From: Yersinia canariae
GTDB taxonomy: Bacteria > Pseudomonadota > Gammaproteobacteria > Enterobacterales > Enterobacteriaceae
Length of the DNA stretch: 64,000 bases
Assembly (NCBI RefSeq): GCF_009831415.1
Contig: NZ_CP043727.1
Span: 1,860,001-1,924,000, forward strand
Direction: 5' to 3'
This document shows positions 9,382 to 19,174 of the stretch, piece by piece. The notes below the pieces were generated by a model that was not told the origin of the DNA, searched no databases, and worked only from the letters and a program-made list of their open reading frames with translations. Numbering within the stretch: the first letter of the stretch is position 1; the number at the start of each line of letters is the position of its first letter. A program made the position numbers and the translations under genes.

Positions 9382-11517
9382 TTAGTCAGCCTGACCAATA
9401 CGTTTATTCAGTTCACTGAGTTCAGGTAATAATTCAAGTAATAAGCCAATCTGTTGTAAAACCAATTGATCTTTGCTCTCCGGCTCAGGATTACAGCTCT
9501 GTAGCCGGGTTGATAAACCCGCCAATACTTGCGCCATTTTTGCATTGTCGGGTTGTTCTTGTTCAAGAGTCCCTTCCACATAACAAATAGCATCATTCAG
9601 TAAATTCAGCGTGGTGGTATTGGTCAGTTTTTCACGATGAGCCCCCAAAGCGGAGATATAACTCAGCATGGTGTGATTCAGGCAGAGTAAACGAAATGCT
9701 GCTTCTTGAGTTTCTTTATCATTTTTTGGCTCCGCCGACATATTTGAAATGACAGACGCTAATTCGGCATCACAATTATGAGCATCGCGGCGGGCTATGC
9801 GGTAGGGCAGGCTATTATCTTTACCTTGATAATATTGCACTAAGATGGCATCGAGATAACGGCAGTTTGCATTAAGTGTTCTACGAACTACTGCTGGAAG
9901 TTGGCGGAACTTCCAGTCCGGCCAGATAAAACTTACCGCAACCCAGGCAATTGCGCAGCCAAGCAATGTGTCAAATACGCGCGGTGCGGCAACCTCAAAC
10001 CCTTCCCCAAGTAAATTGAAACATAACAAAACTAGCAAGGTAATAAACATTGTTGCATGAGCATACTGAACATTACGGAAAGCAAAAAATAGCACGCCAG
10101 TAATGACAATCAGGATTAGTTGCCCCTCAATGGAGGGCACGAAATAAAGGATGGGTAGCCCAATAAGGATACCCGCCAAAGTGCCAATGATGCGTAGTGC
10201 CAGGCGGCGTCTTGTCGCGTTATAGTTGGGTTGGCAAACAAAAAGGCTGGTCAGCAAAATCCAATAACCATGGCGCATGCCGGTGAATTGAATAAATGCA
10301 TAACCGACACAGAGCACAACAGACATGCGAACAGCATGCCGGAAGAGTGCGGATTGAGGTGTCAGATGGCGGCTGATGCGTAACTTAATATCGCTCCATC
10401 CCGTGATGCGATCATCAGATAAGCGACTTTCAGGTTGTGGGCCTTCAGCTAAGACTTGTTCTGACTCAATCCCTGCCAATTGAGCATCAATAGCACGCAA
10501 GTTTTTGAGTAAATGGGAAAGTGCTTTAACTTGCGACACATTCTCATTTTGCGCCAATTCCCGGGCTAGTGCAGCATCCAAAAATGTGAATGCGCGCTCA
10601 AAACGCGGGTCATGCTGGTATTTCTGTCTCATTAAAATAGATTGCGAAAGTTGTATGCAGGCTCTGGCTTGCATGCTCAATAAACGCTGAAAACGAAACA
10701 ATACATCGCTGTAGCGGAATTTTTCTCGCAGTACTTGATATTGAACATGTGATGAACTGGCACGTTCGTGAATATCTTGAGCGACAAAATAATAATGGAG
10801 GGTTCGTCTTGTTTCGCGCTGGCCGCGATCACCCTTCAGCCGTGTCACCAGTGAGGTTTTAGCTTGGTTGAGTGTCGAGACTAATGTGCCATTCGCCATC
10901 GCGACATCGATAAGAGGTTGATTAACATCAGATTCAATGTCTGGATCAAACAGATTGGCTTTTGCTTCTAAGTAGTGGGCCAGGTGTTGATAACAGCGGG
11001 CCAGGTTATCCTGTAAGGGGCGAACAGGGAAAATAAGGTGCCCACATAAAGTCAAAATATTATACCAAACGGCACCGAGTATCAGTAACAGCGGTTGCTG
11101 ATACCAAATATGGTACATCGAAGTGCCTAACATGGTGTAGATAGCAATTAGTAATGCACCAAAGGCGATGGTGGCATAACGTTGGCCCAAAGCACCCAGC
11201 AGAATAAAGCCGCAGGTTGAAAAGGTCAGGCCAAGGGCAAATAGCCAAGGATAAGGAAATAGCAGCTCAATAGAGGCTGATGCGATAAAGAAACAAATCA
11301 GCGTAATGAATAAGTTACGCAACCGCCCAGCCAGGCGGTCATCAAGATCAGTGAGTGCTGCAGCCACGACGCCCAGTGTTAAGGGGATTGTCAGTTTTGG
11401 CTGTTCAATCCACCATGGCACTGCCGTTACACCTACCAACGCAATAAATATACGAACATGATAAAGCAGGCTGCTATTGTAGATATAACGGCGTAAACCA
11501 GTGACGTAAGTGAGCAC
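9382..11517 (-). CDS. yccS: YccS, FUSC-family inner-membrane protein
   Basis: 711 residues (E. coli 717-720). Two blocks of five or six hydrophobic helices (about residues 20-160 and 395-510) are separated by a soluble helical region. The second block begins FRHAVRMSVVLCVGYAFIQFTGMRHGYWILLTSLFVCQPNY, which matches the fusaric-acid-resistance-like (FUSC) domain. The substrate and role are not established; efflux is inferred from the family. It is followed 25 bp later on its upstream side by yccF on the same strand, probably one operon. Confidence 0.93.
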   Translation of the reverse strand: MLTYVTGLRRYIYNSSLLYHVRIFIALVGVTAVPWWIEQPKLTIPLTLGVVAAALTDLDDRLAGRLRNLFITLICFFIASASIELLFPYPWLFALGLTFSTCGFILLGALGQRYATIAFGALLIAIYTMLGTSMYHIWYQQPLLLILGAVWYNILTLCGHLIFPVRPLQDNLARCYQHLAHYLEAKANLFDPDIESDVNQPLIDVAMANGTLVSTLNQAKTSLVTRLKGDRGQRETRRTLHYYFVAQDIHERASSSHVQYQVLREKFRYSDVLFRFQRLLSMQARACIQLSQSILMRQKYQHDPRFERAFTFLDAALARELAQNENVSQVKALSHLLKNLRAIDAQLAGIESEQVLAEGPQPESRLSDDRITGWSDIKLRISRHLTPQSALFRHAVRMSVVLCVGYAFIQFTGMRHGYWILLTSLFVCQPNYNATRRRLALRIIGTLAGILIGLPILYFVPSIEGQLILIVITGVLFFAFRNVQYAHATMFITLLVLLCFNLLGEGFEVAAPRVFDTLLGCAIAWVAVSFIWPDWKFRQLPAVVRRTLNANCRYLDAILVQYYQGKDNSLPYRIARRDAHNCDAELASVISNMSAEPKNDKETQEAAFRLLCLNHTMLSYISALGAHREKLTNTTTLNLLNDAICYVEGTLEQEQPDNAKMAQVLAGLSTRLQSCNPEPESKDQLVLQQIGLLLELLPELSELNKRIGQAD

Positions 11518-11542
11518 AAAAAACCTCTAAAAAACTGAAAAT

Positions 11543-11995
11543 TCAGCGTTGCTGATACTGGCGTTGAGCATTAGCCATTCTTGCCTGCTGCGCCATTTCG
11601 ACAGAAACGACACGGCGACCCACTGGCCACAAAGCGATAGCAGCAATCTTAAAATTGGCGATCCCGACTGGAATGCCAATTATGGTGATACATTGCACAA
11701 TGCCAGTGGCAATATGGGATAAACATAGCCACCAACCAAATAAAATAAACCAAACAATATTCAGTAAAGATCCGCCAGCAGAGAGCAGAGGATTACTTTT
11801 TTCTGGGTATAATTCATTGACATGGATCGCCTCATTGCCATAAGGGAGAAATGATAACTTGGTAATCTCCCAGCAAGAGCGGGTTAATGGTAAGGTAAAA
11901 ATGAGGATGACGCTGACCACAGTTGCCAATAGCCAGCCTAATGTGGTGAAAAAACCACCTAAAACAAAATTAAGAATATTCAGTACAGTACGCAT
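11543..11995 (-). CDS. yccF: YccF, inner-membrane protein
   Basis: 150 residues; E. coli YccF is 148. It has several membrane segments (LNFVLGGFFTTLGWLLATVVSVILIFTLPL; IVWFILFGWWLCLSHIATGIVQCITIIGIPVGIANF) typical of the YccF domain (DUF307), present twice. The function is unknown. It is likely cotranscribed with yccS. Confidence 0.93.
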   Translation of the reverse strand: MRTVLNILNFVLGGFFTTLGWLLATVVSVILIFTLPLTRSCWEITKLSFLPYGNEAIHVNELYPEKSNPLLSAGGSLLNIVWFILFGWWLCLSHIATGIVQCITIIGIPVGIANFKIAAIALWPVGRRVVSVEMAQQARMANAQRQYQQR

Positions 11996-12188
11996 AGTGA
12001 TTAATCTGCCTAGCTGAATAAAAAAACCGCAATGCGGATGAGTGATAACGGGTGCTGTCTATTCTATACGGATAGCACAGGTTAGTTTCCTTCATCAACT
12101 ATCGGATACCTGTTGTTTAAACTCAATTATTTTATTTACACTCCCTATGTTATTTCAATTCACTTAATACGGGTTATGGTGCGCAAAT

Positions 12189-14243
12189 ATGGAACTTAAA
12201 GCGACATCTTTTGGCAAGCATTTGGCTCAGCACCCTTACAACCGGGTTCGCTTGCTGAATGCAGGCATCGAAGTATGCGGTGATAAACATCAATACCTGA
12301 TTCCTTTTAATCAGTTAGTTAACATCCAATGCAAACGCGGTATTGTTTGGGGCGAGATGGAGTTTGAACTGCCAAATCAACAAGTTGTGCGTTTACATGG
12401 CACCGAATGGCAGGAAACGCAGCGTTTCTATCATCATTTACTGGGCATCTGGCAACAATGGAGTGAAGAGATGAGCCTGGTTTGTGTTGAGGTCTTGCAT
12501 AAACAAGTCGAATTAATTAAGAGAATTGAGCAACAGGATAAATGGTTTAAACGCAGTGAGTTAAGTCAGGTGCAAGCCGCTATTCGTGAGGCTTTCACAT
12601 CACTGCCGATGCCAGTTCAGCGGTTAACTGAATTTGAGTCTTGCCGCGCAGATTATGAGCTTTGTTTGCGCTGGTTACAGCATGGCAATCGTAGTGTTGA
12701 CCATCGTAATCAACAATGGACAAACCGCATGCTGGAGGCGTATCAAGATTTCTTCCAGAGTGTAGAAACCTCTCCCCTCAATGAATCGCAAAGTCGCGCA
12801 GTCATTAATGGCGAAGATTCAGTATTGGTGTTGGCCGGTGCCGGCAGTGGCAAAACCTCTGTACTGGTTGCTCGTGCGGGCTGGCTACTGCGCCGTAATG
12901 AAGCACTGCCAGAGCAAATATTACTGCTCGCCTTTGGCCGGCAGGCCGCGGATGAAATGAATAGCCGCATCCAGCAACGGCTCGGTGTCGATGATATTCA
13001 AGCCAAAACTTTCCATGCGCTTGCATTGCAGATAATCCAGCAAGGTAGCCGAAAAACTCCCGTGATCAGTAAGCTCGAATCAGACAGCCAGGCTAGGCGG
13101 TCACTGCTGATTAAGCATTGGCAACAGCAGTGCAGTGAGAAAAAAGCACAGGCCAAAGGGTGGCGAGAATGGTTAACTGATGAGCTGGAATGGGAAGTTG
13201 AGGACGGTGAGTTTTGGCAGAATAAGCGCCTCGCGGCTCGCCTTGCTGGGCGGCTTGAGCGCTGGCTAGGGTTGATGCGTATGCACGGCGGTAGCCAGGC
13301 TGAAATGATTGAGCAGGCTGATGACGAAGTGCGCGACCTTTTCCAAAAACGTATACGGCTAATGACTCCTTTATTGAAAGCATGGAAAACGGCGCTGAAA
13401 GAAGAGGGGGCCGTGGATTTCTCCGGGCTAATTCATCAGGCCGTCAACTTGCTGGAAAAAGGGCGGTTTGTCAGCCCCTGGAAGCATATTCTTGTTGATG
13501 AGTTTCAGGATATCTCACCGCAGCGAGCTATGTTGCTGACGGCCCTGCGTAAACAAAATAAGCAAACCTGTCTGTTTGCGGTTGGGGACGACTGGCAGGC
13601 TATTTATCGTTTCAGTGGCGCTGAGCTTTCCCTCACAACTGCGTTTAACCAGAATTTTGGTGAAGGCGCTGAATGCGCATTGGATACCACTTATCGTTTT
13701 AATGACAGGATTGGTGAAGTTGCAAACCGGTTTATTCAACAGAACCCATACCAATTGAAAAAACCACTGAATAGCTTGAGTAAAGGAAACAAAAAGTCAG
13801 TCATTATTTTGCCAAATGAACAACTGGAACCGCTGCTCGATAAGTTAAGTGGTTTTGTTAAGACTGATGAGCGCATCCTTATTTTGGCCCGTTACCATCA
13901 TTTACGCCCAGAAATTTTGCAAAAAGCGGCCACCCGCTGGCCAAGGTTACTCATTGATTTTATGACGATTCATGCCAGTAAAGGTCAACAGGCAGATTAT
14001 GTGATTATTGCCGGGTTACATGAAGGGAATGATGGTTTTCCTGCTGTGGCGCGAGAATCAATTCTGGAAGATGTATTGCTGCCAGCACCTGAAGACTTCC
14101 CTGATGGAGAAGAGCGGCGCTTGCTGTATGTCGCAATGACGCGGGCTAAACACCAAGTCTGGTTACTGCAAGACACGGCTAACCCGTCTGTTTTCGTGAG
14201 TCAACTTAGCGAGTTAGGCGTTCCGAGTCAGCGAAAACCTTAA
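12189..14243 (+). CDS. helD: HelD, DNA helicase IV
   Basis: 684 residues, exactly the E. coli length. A superfamily 1 (UvrD/Rep-like) 3'-5' helicase. Walker A is VLVLAGAGSGKTSVLVARAG, the Walker B/DEXQ motif is HILVDEFQDISPQRAML, motif III/IV is VGDDWQAIYRFSGA, and motifs V/VI are FMTIHASKGQQADYVII and RRLLYVAMTRAKHQVWLL. It takes part in the RecF recombination pathway. The N-terminal about 170 residues are the family-specific extension. It is convergent with mgsA. Confidence 0.97.
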   Translation: MELKATSFGKHLAQHPYNRVRLLNAGIEVCGDKHQYLIPFNQLVNIQCKRGIVWGEMEFELPNQQVVRLHGTEWQETQRFYHHLLGIWQQWSEEMSLVCVEVLHKQVELIKRIEQQDKWFKRSELSQVQAAIREAFTSLPMPVQRLTEFESCRADYELCLRWLQHGNRSVDHRNQQWTNRMLEAYQDFFQSVETSPLNESQSRAVINGEDSVLVLAGAGSGKTSVLVARAGWLLRRNEALPEQILLLAFGRQAADEMNSRIQQRLGVDDIQAKTFHALALQIIQQGSRKTPVISKLESDSQARRSLLIKHWQQQCSEKKAQAKGWREWLTDELEWEVEDGEFWQNKRLAARLAGRLERWLGLMRMHGGSQAEMIEQADDEVRDLFQKRIRLMTPLLKAWKTALKEEGAVDFSGLIHQAVNLLEKGRFVSPWKHILVDEFQDISPQRAMLLTALRKQNKQTCLFAVGDDWQAIYRFSGAELSLTTAFNQNFGEGAECALDTTYRFNDRIGEVANRFIQQNPYQLKKPLNSLSKGNKKSVIILPNEQLEPLLDKLSGFVKTDERILILARYHHLRPEILQKAATRWPRLLIDFMTIHASKGQQADYVIIAGLHEGNDGFPAVARESILEDVLLPAPEDFPDGEERRLLYVAMTRAKHQVWLLQDTANPSVFVSQLSELGVPSQRKP

Positions 14244-14270
14244 TTAAAACAAAGGGTTTTTTTCTCAAAA

Positions 14271-14303
14271 TTAAGCCCGGAGGTGCTATTCCTCCGGGCT
14301 TAA
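14271..14303 (-). terminator. mgsA/helD terminator hairpin
   Basis: TTAAGCCCGGAGG (14271-14283) pairs perfectly with CCTCCGGGCTTAA (14291-14303), a 13-bp stem. On the minus strand it is followed by TTTTGAG, and it starts 4 bp after the mgsA stop, so it mainly serves mgsA. Confidence 0.85.
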
Positions 14304-14306
14304 TGA

Positions 14307-14765
14307 TTATTTCAGACGCTGCTGCAAGTAACGATCATAATCCGGGATAGCGATGGTGACTTCACTGCTAAATAAGGTGGAACCAATCAAGAAGTCTGCG
14401 GTAGAACGGTTTGTCGCGACGGGAATATTCCACACTGTCGCCAAACGGAGCAAAGCTTTGACATCAGGGTCATGTGGGACGGCATTGAGCGGATCCCAGA
14501 AGAAGATCAAAATATCAATTTTCTTCTCAGATATCAGCGCACCCACTTCCTGATCACCCCCCATTGGGCCACTAAGCAAACAGCGGACATCAATACCTGT
14601 TGCCTTCTGTACCAGGTTCCCGGTGGTCCCTGTTGCATAAAGTTCATGCTGTGACAAAAGATCTCTGTTTTCCATGACCCATTCGAGCAGTGATTTTTTG
14701 CAATGGTCATGGGAAACAAGCGCAATATGCTTGCGTGCCGCGATAGTGCGGGTGGTGAGTTCCAT
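14307..14765 (-). CDS. mgsA: MgsA, methylglyoxal synthase
   Basis: 152 residues from the ATG at 14765 ([20 protein letters not shown]), the length and start of the E. coli protein; 14780 would add five residues. It converts dihydroxyacetone phosphate to methylglyoxal and phosphate, a glycolytic bypass used when phosphate is low. Catalytic aspartate in [13 protein letters not shown]; phosphate-binding TGTTGNL and [15 protein letters not shown] are intact. Confidence 0.97.
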   Translation of the reverse strand: MELTTRTIAARKHIALVSHDHCKKSLLEWVMENRDLLSQHELYATGTTGNLVQKATGIDVRCLLSGPMGGDQEVGALISEKKIDILIFFWDPLNAVPHDPDVKALLRLATVWNIPVATNRSTADFLIGSTLFSSEVTIAIPDYDRYLQQRLK

Positions 14766-14786
14766 CAAATTTTCCTTCAATGTAGC

Positions 14787-14907
14787 CGTTATACTTCAAG
14801 CTGCATGTGTGTTGGCTAGGTTCAATCACCCAACTCACTGATTTATGTCAGTCATTCGGGATTCTCTCACTTGCCGCCTTCCTGCAACTCGACTTATTTA
14901 GGGTTGT
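14787..14907. repeat. ERIC-type palindromic repeat (full length, degenerate)
   Basis: About 121 bp. It starts TATACTTCAAGCTGCATGTG, has a central TCACCCAACTCACTGATTTATGT region, and ends CTTGCCGCCTTCCTGCAACT followed by CGACTTATTTAGGG, the pattern of enterobacterial repetitive intergenic consensus elements, with several changes in the core. It lies in the mgsA-yccT gap. A shorter copy is at 44434-44502. Confidence 0.75.
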
Positions 14908-15025
14908 GTGCCTGCGGTTTGTAGACAGATTACTGAAATGGCGATTTTGTGCATAGTAGCAACGCAAAAAAATGCGAGGAAACAAGCATAACCCGATGTT
15001 TAAGAACGGCCTGAACTCAAGTTCA

Positions 15026-15709
15026 TTACTGTGCGGGTTGTTTTTTAGCCCATAACAGAAAGCGTTGTTGAGTTCCTGCATCTGCTTGTAGGAACCAATA
15101 TTGCAGCATCTGCTCTGCCACATTCTCGCCTTGTAAATTGGTTTTTTTCTGTGCGGCATTCGTGCCCGCCACCGCAATTGTCGTTCCTGGAACCGCACTC
15201 ACCGGTGAGGGGGGAATGGTGGCAAAAGAGGGCACTGAAGCACTGAATTGCCCGACGTTATAGGTAGCCATTGCCGTCTCAAGAGTGGCCGCAGTATTGA
15301 GATTATCTTGATGTAATACATCGTGGCGTACGGATAATGGCCGCCCGTTATCACCAATAAGCTGATAAGTCGGGTTTTTAGAGAACTTGCTGCCATCCCG
15401 CTCTGTCTCAATAGCGGGTAATTTTATTGCCACTGAACTGATGTTACGGGTGTTAAATACCACCACCAAAGGGGGAGAGGCATACAATACTTTTGGATCC
15501 GCAGGTAGCGGTTTTGCCACTTTGAACAAAATCTGATGCTGGCCGCTATTTAACTCCAGGCTATCAGCCCCTTTGAGTAAAGAACCTGACATATTTTTGC
15601 CATCGACCACCAACAGGTCAATTTCCGGCGCAAGTTTTAAGGTCGTGGCTATAGCTGAAGTACTACAGCAAACGGCCAAAATCCCTGCGACCACCAGACC
15701 AAATTTCAT
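15026..15709 (-). CDS. yccT: YccT (UPF0319/DUF2057) periplasmic protein
   Basis: 227 residues with a Sec signal peptide ([21 protein letters not shown], cleaved near ATT). The family body is recognisable: [43 protein letters not shown]. In E. coli and Salmonella YccT homologues have been reported to inhibit curli subunit polymerisation (CsgI); whether that applies here is inference. It lies upstream of the divergent yccU. Confidence 0.88.
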   Translation of the reverse strand: MKFGLVVAGILAVCCSTSAIATTLKLAPEIDLLVVDGKNMSGSLLKGADSLELNSGQHQILFKVAKPLPADPKVLYASPPLVVVFNTRNISSVAIKLPAIETERDGSKFSKNPTYQLIGDNGRPLSVRHDVLHQDNLNTAATLETAMATYNVGQFSASVPSFATIPPSPVSAVPGTTIAVAGTNAAQKKTNLQGENVAEQMLQYWFLQADAGTQQRFLLWAKKQPAQ

Positions 15710-16025
15710 GTGCTACTCCTGAAGGTAATACCTACTTACATTGTCAGACACGCTAGATTATGTGTCAAAGTCTTTCCGGTTGCCCATATTTATTTACCTT
15801 TTGAAACATTCAGTATAAATATGTCGCTATTATCTTAATGAATTCTAAAGAGAAAGGAATCAATCTAACAGTTATTCCGGCCACAACTAGTAAACCAAAT
15901 CAATTAGGCTGCGTTTATTATGATTTTTCCGCATGATATACACTTAGGTGTCGTCTAGTATGAGTAAATCCATCCGCCAGCAAATGGATTTGAATATTCA
16001 TTTAGCGCATCAGAGGAACTGAAAA
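15710..16025. other. Intergenic region yccT-yccU
   Basis: 316 bp between divergent genes. It must contain both promoters, but I see no confident -35/-10 pair, operator or hairpin. An AGAGGAACTG ribosome binding site precedes yccU. Confidence 0.5.
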
Positions 16026-16442
16026 ATGCACGATAAAGACATTGTCGACATTCTCCAGCAGGTAAAGACGATTGCATTAGTGGGGGCCAGTGATAACCCC
16101 GGACGGCCGAGTTATGGCGTTATGGCTTACTTGTTACAGCAAGGGTATGAGGTGACGCCGGTCAGCCCTAAACTTGCCGGAAAGACCTTACTGGGTCAGC
16201 AGGTTTATGCTGAATTAGCTGATATTCCTTATCCAATTGATATGGTAGATGTATTCCGTAATGCTGAAGCCGCCTATGGCGTGGCACAGGATGCTATTGC
16301 TATCGGAGCTAAGGTGTTATGGCTGCAAATTGGTGTGATTAATGAGTTAGCGGCAACTTTGGCGGCAGATGCTGGGTTAAAAGTTGTGATGGATCGCTGC
16401 CCTAAAATTGAAATTCCCCGATTAGGGTTAGAAAAAAAGTAA
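16026..16442 (+). CDS. yccU: YccU, CoA-binding Rossmann-fold protein
   Basis: 138 residues; E. coli YccU is 137. A CoA_binding_2 domain: [34 protein letters not shown] is the nucleotide-binding Rossmann start, followed by [35 protein letters not shown] and the conserved MDRCPKIE. It resembles the CoA-binding half of acyl-CoA synthetases, but the enzymatic or regulatory role is not known. A GAGGAACTG site precedes the ATG. Confidence 0.93.
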   Translation: MHDKDIVDILQQVKTIALVGASDNPGRPSYGVMAYLLQQGYEVTPVSPKLAGKTLLGQQVYAELADIPYPIDMVDVFRNAEAAYGVAQDAIAIGAKVLWLQIGVINELAATLAADAGLKVVMDRCPKIEIPRLGLEKK

Positions 16443-16479
16443 TATTTTCTGCGTGAATGAGCTTAAATTTCGCATATAA

Positions 16480-16506
16480 AAAACCCGGCAATCAGTGCCG
16501 GGTTTT
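16480..16506. terminator. Bidirectional terminator between yccU and hspQ
   Basis: AAAACCCGGCA (16480-16490) and TGCCGGGTTTT (16496-16506) form an 11-bp stem with a 5-base loop and A/T tails on both sides. Confidence 0.93.
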
Positions 16507-16524
16507 ATCAATGGGACTCAACGT

Positions 16525-16842
16525 TTAGTTGCGCAGGCGTGGTGCTTGTAGCTGATGACGGATGGACGCGGCCAATTCATCTAATGATGGTTGTTCCGGG
16601 TGAGCATCCATATCTTCATACGTCAACTGTGCTTCGGCCAGATAAGTGTGTATCGGTTGCCCCTCATCATCCTCAATGACCACGTGATACCAAGGTGATG
16701 AACGCAAAGTATCATTGTTAGCAACCTCATCAGGTGCTGGTGGCTCAAGAGAATATTCAGGATCGATATCAATCACTACACCCAAGTAGCCGTGTAGGCT
16801 GTGGCGAACCTGCTGCCCAATACCGAATTTACTGGCGATCAT
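16525..16842 (-). CDS. hspQ: HspQ, heat shock protein / Lon specificity factor
   Basis: 105 residues from the ATG at 16842 ([20 protein letters not shown]), the conserved start; the longer frame from 16902 is rejected. HspQ is a hemimethylated-DNA-binding YccV-domain protein that stimulates Lon on some substrates. Conserved [24 protein letters not shown] and the C-terminal QLQAPRLRN are present. Confidence 0.96.
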   Translation of the reverse strand: MIASKFGIGQQVRHSLHGYLGVVIDIDPEYSLEPPAPDEVANNDTLRSSPWYHVVIEDDEGQPIHTYLAEAQLTYEDMDAHPEQPSLDELAASIRHQLQAPRLRN

Positions 16843-16903
16843 GATAACCTCCTGAGAAACATTACGCTGCTTCCTATATGAGGGCAGCGCAGGGCATTTC
16901 AAG

Positions 16904-18088
16904 TCACATTATCCGGCACGCAAATCCTTTCAGGTACAAACCTTCGGGATATGTCGCGATAACGGGGTGATCCGCTGCCTGACGGAACTGCTCTATAAAT
17001 TGTATATCATGACCTGCATCTAACGCAGCATCCGCTAAAATTTTCTGGAATAAATCTGTTGGCATCAAGCCAGAGCATGAGAAGCTTAATAGGATACCGC
17101 CAGGACGTAATAGCTGAATCGCTAACATATTGATATCTTTATAACCGCGACACGCACTGGCCAGTTGGCTTTTATTTTCCACAAATTTCGGTGGGTCCAT
17201 AATGATCATGTCAAATTTTTCCCCTTGCGCGCGGTAATTTCGCAGCAATTGGAAGACATCATCACGAATAAACTCGGCTTTGCTCAGATCTAACTGGTTA
17301 AGCTCCACATTTTGTTTAGCAATATCCAGCACTGCTTGTGAAGTATCAACGCTGATAACTTGCTGGCAATTCCCCATCAGTGCAGCGACGGCAAAGGCTC
17401 CGGTATAAGAGAAGCAGTTCAGCACACGGCGGCCATCGGCGTAATGACGGGCGGCCAGGCGGCTATCACGCTGGTCTAAATAAAAGCCGGTTTTATGGCC
17501 CTGCTGAATATCTACCAGCAGTTGCATGCCATGCTCAGTGATGGGGAGCAGCGCCGGGGGCATTTCACCACAAACAGTGCCTTGGGTTAGCGGTAACCCT
17601 TCTTTTTTACGCACTGAGACATCGGAGCGGTCGTAAATAGAGCATTCCGGGTAGCACTGTTGTAATGCACTGACCAGCGCAGCACGTTGATATTCAGCCC
17701 CGGCTGACAGCAATTGTAATACCAGGAAATTTTGGAAACGGTCAATGGTCATGCCCGGCAAGCCGTCGGATTCACCTGCAATCAGGCGGTAGCCATTCAA
17801 GCCATCGCGCTGTGCCAACCAATCGCGCCAGGTTTGTGCCCGTTGTAGACGGCGAACAAAAAATTCACTGTCGATAACTTCATCTTGTTGGAACGTCCAG
17901 ACTCGCGCCACAATTTGTGATTCAGGAGAGTAGGCGGCGCGGGCCAGCCATTTACCCTGACTATCAAGAATATCGATGGTTTCACCGGGAAGTGCATTGC
18001 CTTCAAGGCGTTGAACTGCCCCAGAGAAAATCCATGGATGGCGACGAAGTAAGGATTTTTCACGTCCTTTAGCAAGAAATAGGCGCAT
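16904..18088 (-). CDS. rlmI: RlmI, 23S rRNA m5C1962 methyltransferase
   Basis: 394 residues (E. coli 396). N-terminal PUA-like domain ([25 protein letters not shown]), then an SAM-dependent methyltransferase with [29 protein letters not shown] (motif I) and [10 protein letters not shown] (motif IV). It methylates C1962 of 23S rRNA using SAM. It lies 61 bp upstream of hspQ on the same strand. Confidence 0.96.
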   Translation of the reverse strand: MRLFLAKGREKSLLRRHPWIFSGAVQRLEGNALPGETIDILDSQGKWLARAAYSPESQIVARVWTFQQDEVIDSEFFVRRLQRAQTWRDWLAQRDGLNGYRLIAGESDGLPGMTIDRFQNFLVLQLLSAGAEYQRAALVSALQQCYPECSIYDRSDVSVRKKEGLPLTQGTVCGEMPPALLPITEHGMQLLVDIQQGHKTGFYLDQRDSRLAARHYADGRRVLNCFSYTGAFAVAALMGNCQQVISVDTSQAVLDIAKQNVELNQLDLSKAEFIRDDVFQLLRNYRAQGEKFDMIIMDPPKFVENKSQLASACRGYKDINMLAIQLLRPGGILLSFSCSGLMPTDLFQKILADAALDAGHDIQFIEQFRQAADHPVIATYPEGLYLKGFACRIM

Positions 18089-18120
18089 TATAATATTCTT
18101 TTTAAATCAAATAGTTAAAA

Positions 18121-18138
18121 TTGATAAGTCATTATCAA
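18121..18138. repeat. Short perfect inverted repeat upstream of rlmI
   Basis: TTGATAA (18121-18127), GTCA, TTATCAA (18132-18138): 7-base arms, 33-50 bp before the rlmI start. It looks operator-like, but the spacing does not fit FNR. No regulator is assigned. Confidence 0.4.
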
Positions 18139-18333
18139 TCAAAATAAGGTCATAATCATATAGCAATATCACCCCACTCACTACCCGCGACTGTCTTGAT
18201 ACTTGCCAGTCATTTAGGCGTTTCAGCATTTTATTAGTCGTCACCTGGCATTGAACAGAAAAATTAAAATTTTTTTCACTAATATATTCATAGAGCTATA
18301 ATTACTTTCTTTCTTCAGGATAGGGATAGCACC

Positions 18334-18543
18334 ATGACTAATAAGCCAACTCACTCAGAACTCACAGAAAAACAAAAAGAAGAAATCGACTTAATCGCGC
18401 AACAGCGGGTTGAGGCAATGAACAGTGATGAGTTTCTTTGTAATAGTATTGACCAAAAGATTCACGCGATGGAAGAACACGTTAAAGCTTATTTCCAATC
18501 GCGCTTCTCTTTCCACTTGAGCCAAAAGAACGGCGACAAATAA
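18334..18543 (+). CDS. Small acidic hypothetical protein
   Basis: 69 residues, not recognised. It is charged and helical (LTEKQKEEIDLIAQQRVEAM, IDQKIHAMEEHVKAYFQSRF) with no signal peptide or membrane segment, and predicted helical heptads suggest a small coiled-coil protein. The ATG at 18334 follows AGGATAGGG. It is not part of the E. coli order between rlmI and acyP, so together with the next gene it forms a small genus-level insert. The function is unknown. Confidence 0.65.
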   Translation: MTNKPTHSELTEKQKEEIDLIAQQRVEAMNSDEFLCNSIDQKIHAMEEHVKAYFQSRFSFHLSQKNGDK

Positions 18544-18560
18544 ATACTCTTTCATCTCAT

Positions 18561-18620
18561 GGCGCCCGTTCTGTTAGCTCAAGGCCTTGGATAATATCAT
18601 TGAGGGCCAAGAACGGCGCT
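18561..18620. repeat. Imperfect 60-base inverted repeat
   Basis: GCGCCCGTTCT (18562-18572, one bulged C) pairs with AGAACGGCGC (18610-18619), and CTCAA with TTGAG inside. It lies between the 69-residue gene and the DUF1622 gene and may be the former's terminator or a regulatory structure. Confidence 0.45.
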
Positions 18621-18664
18621 GTTATGAGGTGCTAATAAACATTTGATATAAGTGGCTAATTCCC

Positions 18665-19045
18665 TTGGAAAGCATAAAAGAAATCCTCATCTATATCTCT
18701 CAGTCATTGCAGCTTTTCTTAGAGTTCTTGTCCGTTATTTGTGTGTTTGTCGGGTTGGTAAAGTCACTCCCTACCGCAATAACAAACGTCAAAAATCAGT
18801 CTATTCTCCACTTGATGAGAACGCGTTTTGGTACTTGGCTTGCCTTGGCACTCGAGTTTCAATTAGCAGCGGATATCTTGGCCACGACAATCAACCCTAG
18901 TATGGAAGAATTGATTAAACTGGCCATCATTGCGGTCATACGAACATTTCTTAATTACTTCTTATCTAAAGAATTAGATTCTGCTGAGAGTAATTTCTCC
19001 GTCGCAAATAAAAGCCGTTCCGCTGCAAAGCATGGGGAAAAGTAA
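18665..19045 (+). CDS. DUF1622 small membrane protein
   Basis: 126 residues. Three hydrophobic segments: SLQLFLEFLSVICVFVGLV, WLALALEFQLAADILATT and LIKLAIIAVIRTFLNYFL. The LEFQLAADI...LAIIAVIRTFLNYFL pattern is diagnostic for DUF1622 inner-membrane proteins, which have no established role. The start is uncertain: the frame opens only 18 bases before the TTG at 18665, no ATG is in phase before the conserved part, and no good ribosome binding site is visible. It probably travels with the preceding 69-residue gene. Confidence 0.75.
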   Translation: MESIKEILIYISQSLQLFLEFLSVICVFVGLVKSLPTAITNVKNQSILHLMRTRFGTWLALALEFQLAADILATTINPSMEELIKLAIIAVIRTFLNYFLSKELDSAESNFSVANKSRSAAKHGEK

Positions 19046-19174
19046 AAATATCAATAAAGGAATACGGCTTGGTAAGTATCATTTAGCAATTTGGTAAATG
19101 AGCACGGATAGCTATATTTGTAGTCATGGGCTAACAAGTCATGAGTATTTAATGATTATGTAGCTGGGGGGAAT

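Noticed and set aside
14848..15198. 116-residue minus-strand frame
   Set aside because: It runs from yccT in the wrong phase into the ERIC element; not a gene.
18121..18138. FNR site before rlmI
   Set aside because: The TTGAT and ATCAA halves are 8 bases apart instead of 4.
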